Below are positions 41,770 to 48,422 of a stretch of 48,422 nt of DNA, in pieces (position 1 is the first letter of the stretch; the number at the start of each line of letters is the position of its first letter). A program made the translations under genes and the position numbers. The notes beneath the pieces are model-generated. The model searched no databases. It saw only the letters and a program-made list of their open reading frames with translations, and was not told the origin of the DNA. Origin of the DNA: Bacillota bacterium (GTDB lineage: Bacteria; Bacillota; Clostridia; Acetivibrionales; DSM-1351); NCBI GenBank assembly GCA_023433945.1, contig JAEYTP010000006.1, positions 1 to 48,422 of the forward strand, in the 5' to 3' direction.

Positions 41770-41788
41770 TAAGGGGGGAGATAGTGTA

Positions 41789-42940
41789 ATGCGCAAAAAA
41801 AGTAAATTCAGTTTTAAGAGATTTAAGTCCATTATGATAAAAGAATTTATTCAGGTAAAAAGAGACCCCATAAGTATGAGAATCCCAATAATTATGCCCA
41901 TTGTTATGATGCTGCTTTTCGGCTATGCAGTAAATACTGAGGTTGATAAAATACCCACTGCTGTGTTCGACCAGTGCAAAACTCAGGAAAGCAGAGAATA
42001 TCTTGATAAATTTACAGCCTCTAATTACTTTGACATAGTAAGTGATGTTACCAGCGAAGATGAGCTTTCTGAACTCATTGACAGTGGAAAAGTAAAGGCC
42101 GGTATTATCATCCCTGCTGACTATTCGGATACAATCAAAAAAGGTAAGGCTTCACAAGCCCAACTTATTATTGATGGCAGTGACCCTACCACCGCCCGTA
42201 CTGCACTAAATAGCGGTATTTTGATATCAAACAACTATTCATTGGGGTTTATGGAACATAAATTACAGAGTTACGGCATCTCAATGAAAGATATGACCGG
42301 AGTTAACCTTAATACCAAAGTGCAGTATAATCCCGACTTGGAAAACACAAAGTTTACTATACCCGGATTAGTGGGCCTTATACTTCAAAATATCACCATT
42401 ATGTTAACAGCTTTTGCGCTGGTGCGAGAAAAAGAACGTTCTACCATTGAGCAGCTTATAGTAACACCCATTCGGCCCTCAGAACTGATACTAGGAAAAC
42501 TCGTTCCATATATATTAATTGGTTATGTTGGCTTTCTTTTTACGCTGGGCATGTGTATATTCTGGTTCAAGGTAGATGTTGCAGGTTCCATCGGACTTTT
42601 ACTGCTCTTGGGTTTCCTGTTTGTTTACTGTTCATTGGCCATGGGAATGCTAATCTCAACCTTTGCGAAGAATCAATCTCAAGCAATGATGGCAATGGTA
42701 CTGGTAATACTTCCAAGCATACTTCTTTCAGGCTTTATATTCCCAAGAGAGGCAATGCCACTTGCTATAAATTTGCTTGGCTTCGCAATACCCCTGACAT
42801 ATTTCTTAGATATTGTAAGGGGTATAATGTTAAAAGGAATTGGGCTAAACTATTTGTGGCAGGATACTCTAGCACTTCTAGTGTTTACTGCCGTGATACT
42901 ATATATTGCTACCAAGAGATTTAGAAAGAGTCTTGACTAA
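41789..42940 (+). CDS. ABC-2 type exporter, permease subunit
   Basis: This 383-residue permease has one N-terminal helix (IMPIVMMLLFGYAVN), a 140-residue extracellular loop and five further helices in the second half, the layout of ABC2_membrane (YhhJ/YbhS-like) proteins. EKERSTIEQLIVTPIRPSELILGK is the usual cytoplasmic motif. GGGGGAG lies nine bases before the ATG. With the upstream ATPase it forms a full exporter as a dimer. It is followed by a terminator at 43052. Confidence 0.92.
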   Translation: MRKKSKFSFKRFKSIMIKEFIQVKRDPISMRIPIIMPIVMMLLFGYAVNTEVDKIPTAVFDQCKTQESREYLDKFTASNYFDIVSDVTSEDELSELIDSGKVKAGIIIPADYSDTIKKGKASQAQLIIDGSDPTTARTALNSGILISNNYSLGFMEHKLQSYGISMKDMTGVNLNTKVQYNPDLENTKFTIPGLVGLILQNITIMLTAFALVREKERSTIEQLIVTPIRPSELILGKLVPYILIGYVGFLFTLGMCIFWFKVDVAGSIGLLLLLGFLFVYCSLAMGMLISTFAKNQSQAMMAMVLVILPSILLSGFIFPREAMPLAINLLGFAIPLTYFLDIVRGIMLKGIGLNYLWQDTLALLVFTAVILYIATKRFRKSLD

Positions 42941-43051
42941 AGGATTCCAACTTTATTTTAGATAAATGTAGTTATACAAAAAACTTTGGTTATCATTAGC
43001 TTTTTGAAAAACCTCGCTTATATATTAAGTTGTTGAGAAAATTAGGACAAT

Positions 43052-43079
43052 GCCATATAATTGTTATATGGCTATTTTT
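43052..43079 (+). terminator. Terminator after the ABC exporter operon
   Basis: GCCATATAA and TTATATGGC form a 9-bp stem with a 3-base loop, followed by TATTTTTG. It stands 30 bases before the next gene's start, which therefore may need its own promoter or get read-through. Confidence 0.75.
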
Positions 43080-43108
43080 GTAATTACAATCATGAAAGGA
43101 TTATATAA

Positions 43109-44251
43109 ATGGAAAAAGGCTTATTTTACAAGAGCAAGTTTTTTAAATATGGAAGTTACCTGCTGTTGGCTCTATTAATAATATTTATGCTAGGCAAGAT
43201 TGATTACTTTTTCTCACCCTTTGTAAGCTTTGCATATTCTATTATTTTTCCGCTTCTTTTTGGAGGCATTTTATATTATGTACTTCGTCCTTTGGTTAAT
43301 ATTATTCAAAAGGCCAGAGTACCGAGAGTGCTTGCCATAGTACTGGCATTTGTCCTAGTTTTAATTGTTCTGGTACTTTTGAGCTCTTATACTGGTGTAA
43401 TTGTTAAGGAACAGGCAACAGAATTCATAAATAGTATTCCGAATCTTTTACAAAAGGCTCAGGACACACTGGACAATCTATTGAGCAGCAATTTGTTATC
43501 GTATTTTAATACCTCAGGCTTCGAAGAAAAGATTAGTTCATTTGTTCAAAGTATATCAAGAGGCGTTGGGACACTCACGTTGAACTTCATAGGAGCAATT
43601 ACTAATATTGGTTCAATTATTATTATAATTCCTGTAGTGCTCTTCTATTTCCTCAAGGATGATGGCAAGCTTGCACCTAGCCTACTAAGATTTGTACCCA
43701 AAAGCCATAAATCAAACTTCAGCCATATACTAAAGGATATAGATAACGTACTTTCTAATTATATCGCAGGGCAATTGTTAGTCGCCTTTGTGATAGGTAT
43801 ATTGATGTATATAGGTTATCTAATAATTGGACTAGAGTATTCTCTTATACTTGCCATATTTGCCATGATTTGCTGCATAATTCCCTTTTTTGGTCCTTGG
43901 ATAGGTATAGTGCCGGCAGTACTATTATCTCTTGCCAATAATCCGTTCATGGCGGTGAAGGTATTTATTGTAATGGTGATAGTTCAGCAAATCGATAACA
44001 ACTTTATCTCACCACAGGTAATGAAAAAGAGTATGGATATTCACCCTTTGACAGTAATTCTTCTTTTGATGGGGATACTGCCTATTATGGGATTTATAGG
44101 CTTGATAATAGTAATTCCTCTTTACTCTGCCATTAAGATTACCATTAAGAACATATTGTTATTTTATTATCCAAAGTATGCCGATATGTTTGAAGTTGAC
44201 GGGCACGAAGAACATGCTCCTTCATCTGATAGCGAAAAAAAGGAAAAGTAG
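43109..44251 (+). CDS. AI-2E family membrane transporter
   Basis: This 380-residue permease is a paralogue of the one encoded at 15461: VLFYFLKDDGKL, SNYIAGQLLVAFVIGILMYIGYLIIGL, IIPFFGPWIGIVPAVLLSL, QQIDNNFISPQVMKKSMDIHPL and a charged tail (EEHAPSSDSEKKEK). It has about eight membrane helices. The substrate is unknown; the family is diverse despite its name. AAAGGA lies eight bases before the ATG. It follows the exporter operon behind a terminator and precedes one of its own. Confidence 0.88.
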   Translation: MEKGLFYKSKFFKYGSYLLLALLIIFMLGKIDYFFSPFVSFAYSIIFPLLFGGILYYVLRPLVNIIQKARVPRVLAIVLAFVLVLIVLVLLSSYTGVIVKEQATEFINSIPNLLQKAQDTLDNLLSSNLLSYFNTSGFEEKISSFVQSISRGVGTLTLNFIGAITNIGSIIIIIPVVLFYFLKDDGKLAPSLLRFVPKSHKSNFSHILKDIDNVLSNYIAGQLLVAFVIGILMYIGYLIIGLEYSLILAIFAMICCIIPFFGPWIGIVPAVLLSLANNPFMAVKVFIVMVIVQQIDNNFISPQVMKKSMDIHPLTVILLLMGILPIMGFIGLIIVIPLYSAIKITIKNILLFYYPKYADMFEVDGHEEHAPSSDSEKKEK

Positions 44252-44318
44252 GCTATGCTTTTACCCCACAATAAGAATTTGTCAAATAAGTAAAATCAGA
44301 ATAATCACCTAATCATTA

Positions 44319-44368
44319 AAATAGTCTGCTCGTGGTTCAATGACTGACCCAAGCAAACTATTTTTTGT
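44319..44368. terminator. Terminator between the AI-2E and metallophosphoesterase genes
   Basis: AAATAGTCTGCT (44319-44330) pairs with AGCAAACTATTT (44352-44363) with one mismatch, followed by TTTGTTT on plus; the A-rich left side allows function on minus too. Confidence 0.65.
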
Positions 44369-44384
44369 TTGGTGAGCCTTCTTG

Positions 44385-45530
44385 TCACTTCTCAGCTTTA
44401 AAATTAATAGTGATGTCAAGTATCTCTGATTGACTACCTATTCTCACAAACGGTCCCCAAGTGCCATACCCCGAGGATACAATAAGGTTGAAATCATCGT
44501 CCTTAAGGTGACCCCAATGTTTTTCAAACATCGCATTAGTTATAAGGCTGATGGGGAAAAACTGACCTGCATGGGTATGACCAGAAAGCTGTAAATCAAT
44601 CTTGTCTTTGCGTGCATCGTCTAAGCTGTTTGGCTGATGATCTATCAATATCACCGGCAGTGACTTATCTATATCTGCAGTCAATTGCTGTAACGGTTTA
44701 CGCTGCCCTCCAAAAGTAGTAACTACCTTGTCTTCCCTACCAACTACATAAAAGCTATCTGCTACAAGCACCTCTTTGTCACGTAATACCGTTATATTAT
44801 AGTCACTTAGCATTTTTTCAATCTCATCACTGGTACTACCGTAGTACTCATGGTTGCCTAGAACAGCAAAGGTTCCGTATTTGGACCTTATATCCTTCAA
44901 TGGCTCAAGGGAGTTTTCCTTTTTGATGGGCTCGATATTATTGTCAATTAGGTCTCCAGCTATAACTACAATATCGGGCTGCATTTCATTTATTATTTTT
45001 ACAGCCTTAACTAGTCTATCCTTCCTAATCAATTCTCCCATGTGTACATCTGAAATCATTGCACATTTTATGTTTTGCAATCCATTAGCCTGTTTATTTA
45101 TTTCAATTGTATAATTTCTAATAGTAGGTACAAATGCATTATACGTTCCAATCACCAGCACAAAGCATACTAATATAATGCTCGCAAAGGTGATATATAT
45201 AGAGCTGCTCTTAAAAAAATCAGATACTGGCCCAATCCTTCTTGTTGCCAGCTTAATAATATCAACTAATACTGTTATAGCCAGAAGATACACAAATGCA
45301 GGAATCCAATACCCCCCAATTATCTGAAAGGCCTTTGTAACCCCTCCAGGTAGCAAATCTTTACCAAAGAAGCTTATAAAGTATAGAGATGATAAAATTA
45401 TAAGTACACTCCAATAAATCACTCTACTAATATTTACTTTTGATGTAATACTCTGATATCCGTTTCTACCTATATAAAATATCAAACCTCCGTAAATTAA
45501 TATAAATAATACACCTATTATACCTCTCAT
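44385..45530 (-). CDS. Membrane metallophosphoesterase
   Basis: This 381-residue protein has four N-terminal membrane helices (about 1-18, 34-54, 70-92, 112-130) and then a calcineurin-like phosphoesterase domain. The five metal-binding motifs are seen: SDVHMG, GDLIDN, GNHEYY, IDHQPN and GHTHAGQF. It resembles the YkuE/YaeI group of membrane-facing phosphoesterases; some act on lipids or lipid A precursors, but the substrate here is unknown. GGAGG is seven bases before the ATG. It is divergent from the gene at 45691 and convergent with the AI-2E gene. Confidence 0.9.
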   Translation of the reverse strand: MRGIIGVLFILIYGGLIFYIGRNGYQSITSKVNISRVIYWSVLIILSSLYFISFFGKDLLPGGVTKAFQIIGGYWIPAFVYLLAITVLVDIIKLATRRIGPVSDFFKSSSIYITFASIILVCFVLVIGTYNAFVPTIRNYTIEINKQANGLQNIKCAMISDVHMGELIRKDRLVKAVKIINEMQPDIVVIAGDLIDNNIEPIKKENSLEPLKDIRSKYGTFAVLGNHEYYGSTSDEIEKMLSDYNITVLRDKEVLVADSFYVVGREDKVVTTFGGQRKPLQQLTADIDKSLPVILIDHQPNSLDDARKDKIDLQLSGHTHAGQFFPISLITNAMFEKHWGHLKDDDFNLIVSSGYGTWGPFVRIGSQSEILDITINFKAEK

Positions 45531-45690
45531 CTTTGCCTCCTTTTTTCTGGCATTAACAACTCAAAATAGAAGCTTTATGCTAATTATTTAAAAATTTTAC
45601 AAAGCTATATTATTTATTGGCCAACCTTGGAATATATTATACTATAAATTCTTTAGAAAAAGCATAATGTGTAAGAAATGAGATGAAAAA

Positions 45691-46704
45691 ATGAAATGGA
45701 TAAACCAAAAAACAATTATTCTTGTCGTTGGGATTATTGCAGTAGTATTTTGTATTTATGCTATATGCACCAGATTTGAAACAGGAGAATCAGATAAAAA
45801 GCCACAAATAACCCGTGCAGGAGCATACCAAGGTAGCAATTTCTCAGCGATATATAATAAGATTATTAACGATGATTACTCAAAGGATGCTATTACTTCA
45901 AATAAATATAGAGTTACAAATATAAACGAGATATACTTCCGGCCCTCTCATCTAAAGGTGCTAAATAATGATTTTCTATCACTAGATAGTTTTGAAGATG
46001 CTTTCAAGGGTGGAAGCATTCCAAGGAAGCATACCAACACCCCTGAAGACACTATCATAAGCTATTTCAGTGTGTTGCAGCAAGCTTCTAATCTAACAGA
46101 AGCAAAGTCGGGCGGATGCGGTACAGTTGGATATGCCCTTTTGCCCTACCCTATTGCTTATAATTTTTTATCACCAGTATATAAGAAGGATTATGACTAT
46201 GATACATATTTAAAATCGTTTGAAGGGATTGGTCACATAAATGTAGTAAATCTCTTACCTGTTTATACTGATAATAACACCGCCGTATATTATCTGGAGC
46301 TTGAGTTGCTTGAAGGTTCACCTGATAATTCAACAGCTTTTTATTACTACTTTGGAAGTATAAAGCTTTCAAACAACAACGGAATTTGGCAAATTGACTC
46401 GCTAGAAATCGCACCAGAGGATTTCTTCTGTGCTCCGTACCATGGCTGGGCACATGTAGCAGAAACTTTTGTGGACACCGTATTTGGTAAATGGTGCAAT
46501 ATGATAAAGAAACAGTATTCCCCCAAAATGGATGATTATAAAAAGACAATCGCCATTGATGGTAATGACGGAAAAAAATACATGTTTGAATTTGCAAGGC
46601 TAACCAACGGCACTGATCTACTAATAAATACTTATGTTAAGAATGGTCAGAATTGGGTTCCAGTTTATATTGATATAGAAAAATGCTTAAAGAAGCAAAA
46701 GTAA
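45691..46704 (+). CDS. Membrane-anchored extracellular protein of unknown function
   Basis: This 337-residue protein has one N-terminal membrane helix (TIILVVGIIAVVFCIYAIC, residues 8-26) and an extracellular remainder. I do not recognise the family. Residues 97-260 (TPEDTIISYFSVLQQASNLTEAKSGG, AVYYLELELLEGSP, FYYYFGSIKLSNNNGIWQIDSLEIAPEDF) have the alternating helix and strand look of an NTF2/DUF4829-like fold, a weak guess. Cysteines at about 24, 137, 241 and 266 and aromatic motifs (APYHGWAHVAETF) may be structural. The ribosome binding site is weak (GAGATG). It stands alone and ends at a long hairpin. Confidence 0.7.
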   Translation: MKWINQKTIILVVGIIAVVFCIYAICTRFETGESDKKPQITRAGAYQGSNFSAIYNKIINDDYSKDAITSNKYRVTNINEIYFRPSHLKVLNNDFLSLDSFEDAFKGGSIPRKHTNTPEDTIISYFSVLQQASNLTEAKSGGCGTVGYALLPYPIAYNFLSPVYKKDYDYDTYLKSFEGIGHINVVNLLPVYTDNNTAVYYLELELLEGSPDNSTAFYYYFGSIKLSNNNGIWQIDSLEIAPEDFFCAPYHGWAHVAETFVDTVFGKWCNMIKKQYSPKMDDYKKTIAIDGNDGKKYMFEFARLTNGTDLLINTYVKNGQNWVPVYIDIEKCLKKQK

Positions 46705-46727
46705 ATCCCCTATAAGATATGTACAAC

Positions 46728-46784
46728 AAATGCCCTGCAAATTGCATTCACACTAGAATGTGTTCATGTAATTGCAGGGCATTT
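46728..46784. terminator. Long bidirectional terminator between the 45691 gene and pckG
   Basis: AAATGCCCTGCAA (46728-46740) and TTGCAGGGCATTT (46772-46784) form a 13-bp stem, and the inner arms continue with partial pairing toward a short loop near 46756. It lies 24 bases after one stop and 30 bases before the pckG stop on the other strand, so it serves both genes. Confidence 0.8.
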
Positions 46785-46813
46785 ATATTATGAATAATTA
46801 ACTTTTATGGTAA

Positions 46814-48422
46814 TTAAGCATTCAATCTAGCTTCGAGGGCTTCAAGCTGCTTAGCAAGCTCAGCAGGTAACTTAGCACCAAACTTAGCATAGTGTTCTTT
46901 GATTGAAGCAACTTCCTTCATCCAATCTTCCTTGTTTATAGCAAGGAGTTCCTTCATATCATCTGCTGATACGTCAAGACCTGCTACATCAATAGCGTCT
47001 TCAGTAGGCATGTAACCGATAGCAGTCTTAACTGACTTACCTTCGCCTGATACCTGCTCGCAGATCCACTTAAGAACACGGCTGTTTTCACCGTAACCTG
47101 GCCATAACCACTTGCCATCCTTGTCCTTACGGAACCAGTTAACATAGAATATCTTTGGAAGCTTATCAGCGTCAGTCTTAGTTCCAATATCCAACCAGTG
47201 CTGTAAATAGTCACATACATTGTAACCAATGAATGGAAGCATTGCAAATGGATCACGACGAACTTGACCAATCTTGTCTGAAATAGCAGCAGCAGTGATT
47301 TCTGAACCCATGATTGAGCCCAAGAATACACCGTGGTTCCAGTCAAAGCTCTGGTGTACCAAAGGAATAGTGCTTGGACGACGTCCACCGATGAGGATTG
47401 CTGAAATCGGTACTCCAGCAGGATCCTGCCATTCGTCAGCTATAACTGGGCACTGTTCAGCAGGAGCAGTGAAACGAGCATTTGGATGAGCAGCAGCTAC
47501 TCCTGATGCAGGAGTCCAGTCGTTGTTCTTCCAGTCAATGAGATGAGCTGGAGCGTCAACGCCCATGCCTTCCCACCATACATCGCCATCGTCAGTTATA
47601 CCAACGTTTGTAAATATTGTATTCTTAGTAATTGAAAGCATAGCATTTGGGTTTGAATCCATTGAAGTTCCTGGAGCAACGCCAAAGAAACCTGCTTCTG
47701 GGTTGATAGCATACAATCTGCCATCCGCACCAAACTTCATCCATGCTATATCATCACCAATAGTTTCAACCTTCCAACCTGGAACTGTTGGAACAAGCAT
47801 AGCGAGATTTGTCTTACCACAAGCACTTGGGAAAGCACCGCAGATGTACTTAACATTACCCTTAGGATCTGTAAGCTTCAAGATAAGCATATGTTCAGCC
47901 AACCAGCCCTCTTCACGAGCTATAGATGAAGCTATACGAAGAGCAAAACACTTCTTCCCGAGAAGTGCGTTTCCGCCGTAACCTGAACCGTATGACCAGA
48001 TTGTTCTTTCTTCTGGGAAGTGGCTGATGTACTTCTTTTCAATTGGAGCACATGGCCATTTTGTATCCTTTTCACCTTCAGCAAGTGGAGCGCCTACTGA
48101 GTGTAAGCATGGTACGAACTCTCCGTCACCTAATGATTCAAGAACAGCTGAGCCTATACGAGTCATAATTCTCATGTTTATAACAACGTAAGCACTGTCA
48201 GTAACTTCAACACCTATCTTTGATATAGGTGAGCCTATTGGTCCCATTGAGAAAGGAATAACGTACATTGTTCTTCCCTTCATACAGCCCTTGTAAAGCT
48301 CCTTCATAGTAGCCTTTAGTTCATCTGGGTTAACCCAGTTGTTTGTTGGACCAGCATCTTCCTGATTCTTTGATGCGATATAAGTTCTGTCCTCAACACG
48401 TGCAACGTCTGATGGATCACTA
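46814..48422 (-). CDS. pckG: Phosphoenolpyruvate carboxykinase (GTP), C-terminal 535 residues
   Basis: The frame is open through the right edge, so the N-terminal part (about 60 residues of a usual 600) is missing; an internal Met at 48307 is not the start. The reading before it (SDPSDVARVEDRTYIAS and NNWVNPDELKATM) is PEPCK. Later motifs are FPSACGKTNLAMLVPT (P-loop kinase-1a), the metal-site region IGDDIAWMKFG, GGRRPSTIPLV, FDWNHGVFLGS and WFRKDKDGKWLWPGYGENSRVL, which are GTP-type. The enzyme interconverts oxaloacetate and PEP with GTP; in anaerobic clostridia it often runs toward oxaloacetate. The codon use is cleaner and GC slightly higher than its neighbours, as in strongly expressed genes. 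Confidence 0.96.
   Translation of the reverse strand, partial: SDPSDVARVEDRTYIASKNQEDAGPTNNWVNPDELKATMKELYKGCMKGRTMYVIPFSMGPIGSPISKIGVEVTDSAYVVINMRIMTRIGSAVLESLGDGEFVPCLHSVGAPLAEGEKDTKWPCAPIEKKYISHFPEERTIWSYGSGYGGNALLGKKCFALRIASSIAREEGWLAEHMLILKLTDPKGNVKYICGAFPSACGKTNLAMLVPTVPGWKVETIGDDIAWMKFGADGRLYAINPEAGFFGVAPGTSMDSNPNAMLSITKNTIFTNVGITDDGDVWWEGMGVDAPAHLIDWKNNDWTPASGVAAAHPNARFTAPAEQCPVIADEWQDPAGVPISAILIGGRRPSTIPLVHQSFDWNHGVFLGSIMGSEITAAAISDKIGQVRRDPFAMLPFIGYNVCDYLQHWLDIGTKTDADKLPKIFYVNWFRKDKDGKWLWPGYGENSRVLKWICEQVSGEGKSVKTAIGYMPTEDAIDVAGLDVSADDMKELLAINKEDWMKEVASIKEHYAKFGAKLPAELAKQLEALEARLNA

Noticed and set aside
42553..42924. 123-residue open frame within the ABC exporter permease
   Set aside because: It is an out-of-frame reading of conserved permease sequence; the permease frame has the expected helices throughout.
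46151..46597. 148-residue open frame on the minus strand inside the 45691 gene
   Set aside because: It is antisense to a well-formed gene with its own membrane anchor, and its translation is rich in Cys, His, Tyr and Gln with no domain pattern.
48307..48422. Start of pckG at the internal Met at 48307
   Set aside because: The frame continues open to the edge with typical PEPCK sequence before that Met, and no ribosome binding site sits at the right place for it.

Overview
The window is AT-rich DNA from a low-GC, spore-forming anaerobic Firmicute, most likely a clostridium. Evidence for this is: a histidine operon with the short HisG plus HisZ pair, a clostridial AgrB/AgrD autoinducer module, Spo0A-type and sigma-H-type promoter elements, a GTP-type PEP carboxykinase, an EFR1-type flavodoxin/ferredoxin protein, and strong AGGAGG ribosome binding sites. 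A cellulolytic or plant-polymer-degrading clostridium such as the Ruminiclostridium group would fit the sugar locus, but the genus is a guess. I see no rRNA, tRNA, CRISPR array, insertion sequence or prophage.

Layout. 1-4702 (minus): hisZ-hisG-hisD-hisC-hisB, with hisB cut by the left edge and a consensus promoter at 4835-4863. 4972-8633 (plus): two membrane proteins, agrB and agrD, then a membrane GGDEF/HD-GYP protein. The promoter carries tandem Spo0A boxes. 8734-17367 (mostly minus): pcrA, a small winged-helix gene preceded by 65-bp tandem repeats, aroK, an LTA-synthase-like sulfatase, hpf behind a sigma-H-like promoter, a small membrane protein, an AI-2E family permease, a YtxH-like protein and a PRC-barrel protein. 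17533-22588: a DUF1015 gene facing serA and an aminotransferase. The aminotransferase-serA operon starts from a perfect consensus promoter and a tandem glycine riboswitch with a terminator. A small PCP-reductase-like gene follows.

22759-27819: lysA, a TrmB-like regulator divergent from a secreted phosphodiester glycosidase, and an EFR1 protein. 28067-39018 (all minus) is a carbohydrate island. A YesM/YesN-type two-component system is co-transcribed with its own lipoprotein binding protein and ends at a terminator. A second operon follows with a paralogous binding protein, two permeases, a PfkB sugar kinase, a CBS-less KdsD-like SIS isomerase and a cytoplasmic GH172 (DUF2961) enzyme. Together these could take a D-arabinofuranose-type glycoside to D-ribulose 5-phosphate. 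A short coding remnant between permease and kinase suggests a lost gene.

39134-48422: two half-length TauE/SafE genes, an autoregulated TetR-ABC exporter operon, a second AI-2E permease, a membrane metallophosphoesterase, a membrane-anchored protein of unknown function, and pckG, which runs off the right edge. The observations most worth following are the Spo0A-box/agr/c-di-GMP locus, the inferred D-arabinofuranoside pathway with its duplicated binding protein, the glycine riboswitch on a serine/glycine aminotransferase operon, and the sigma-H promoter of hpf.
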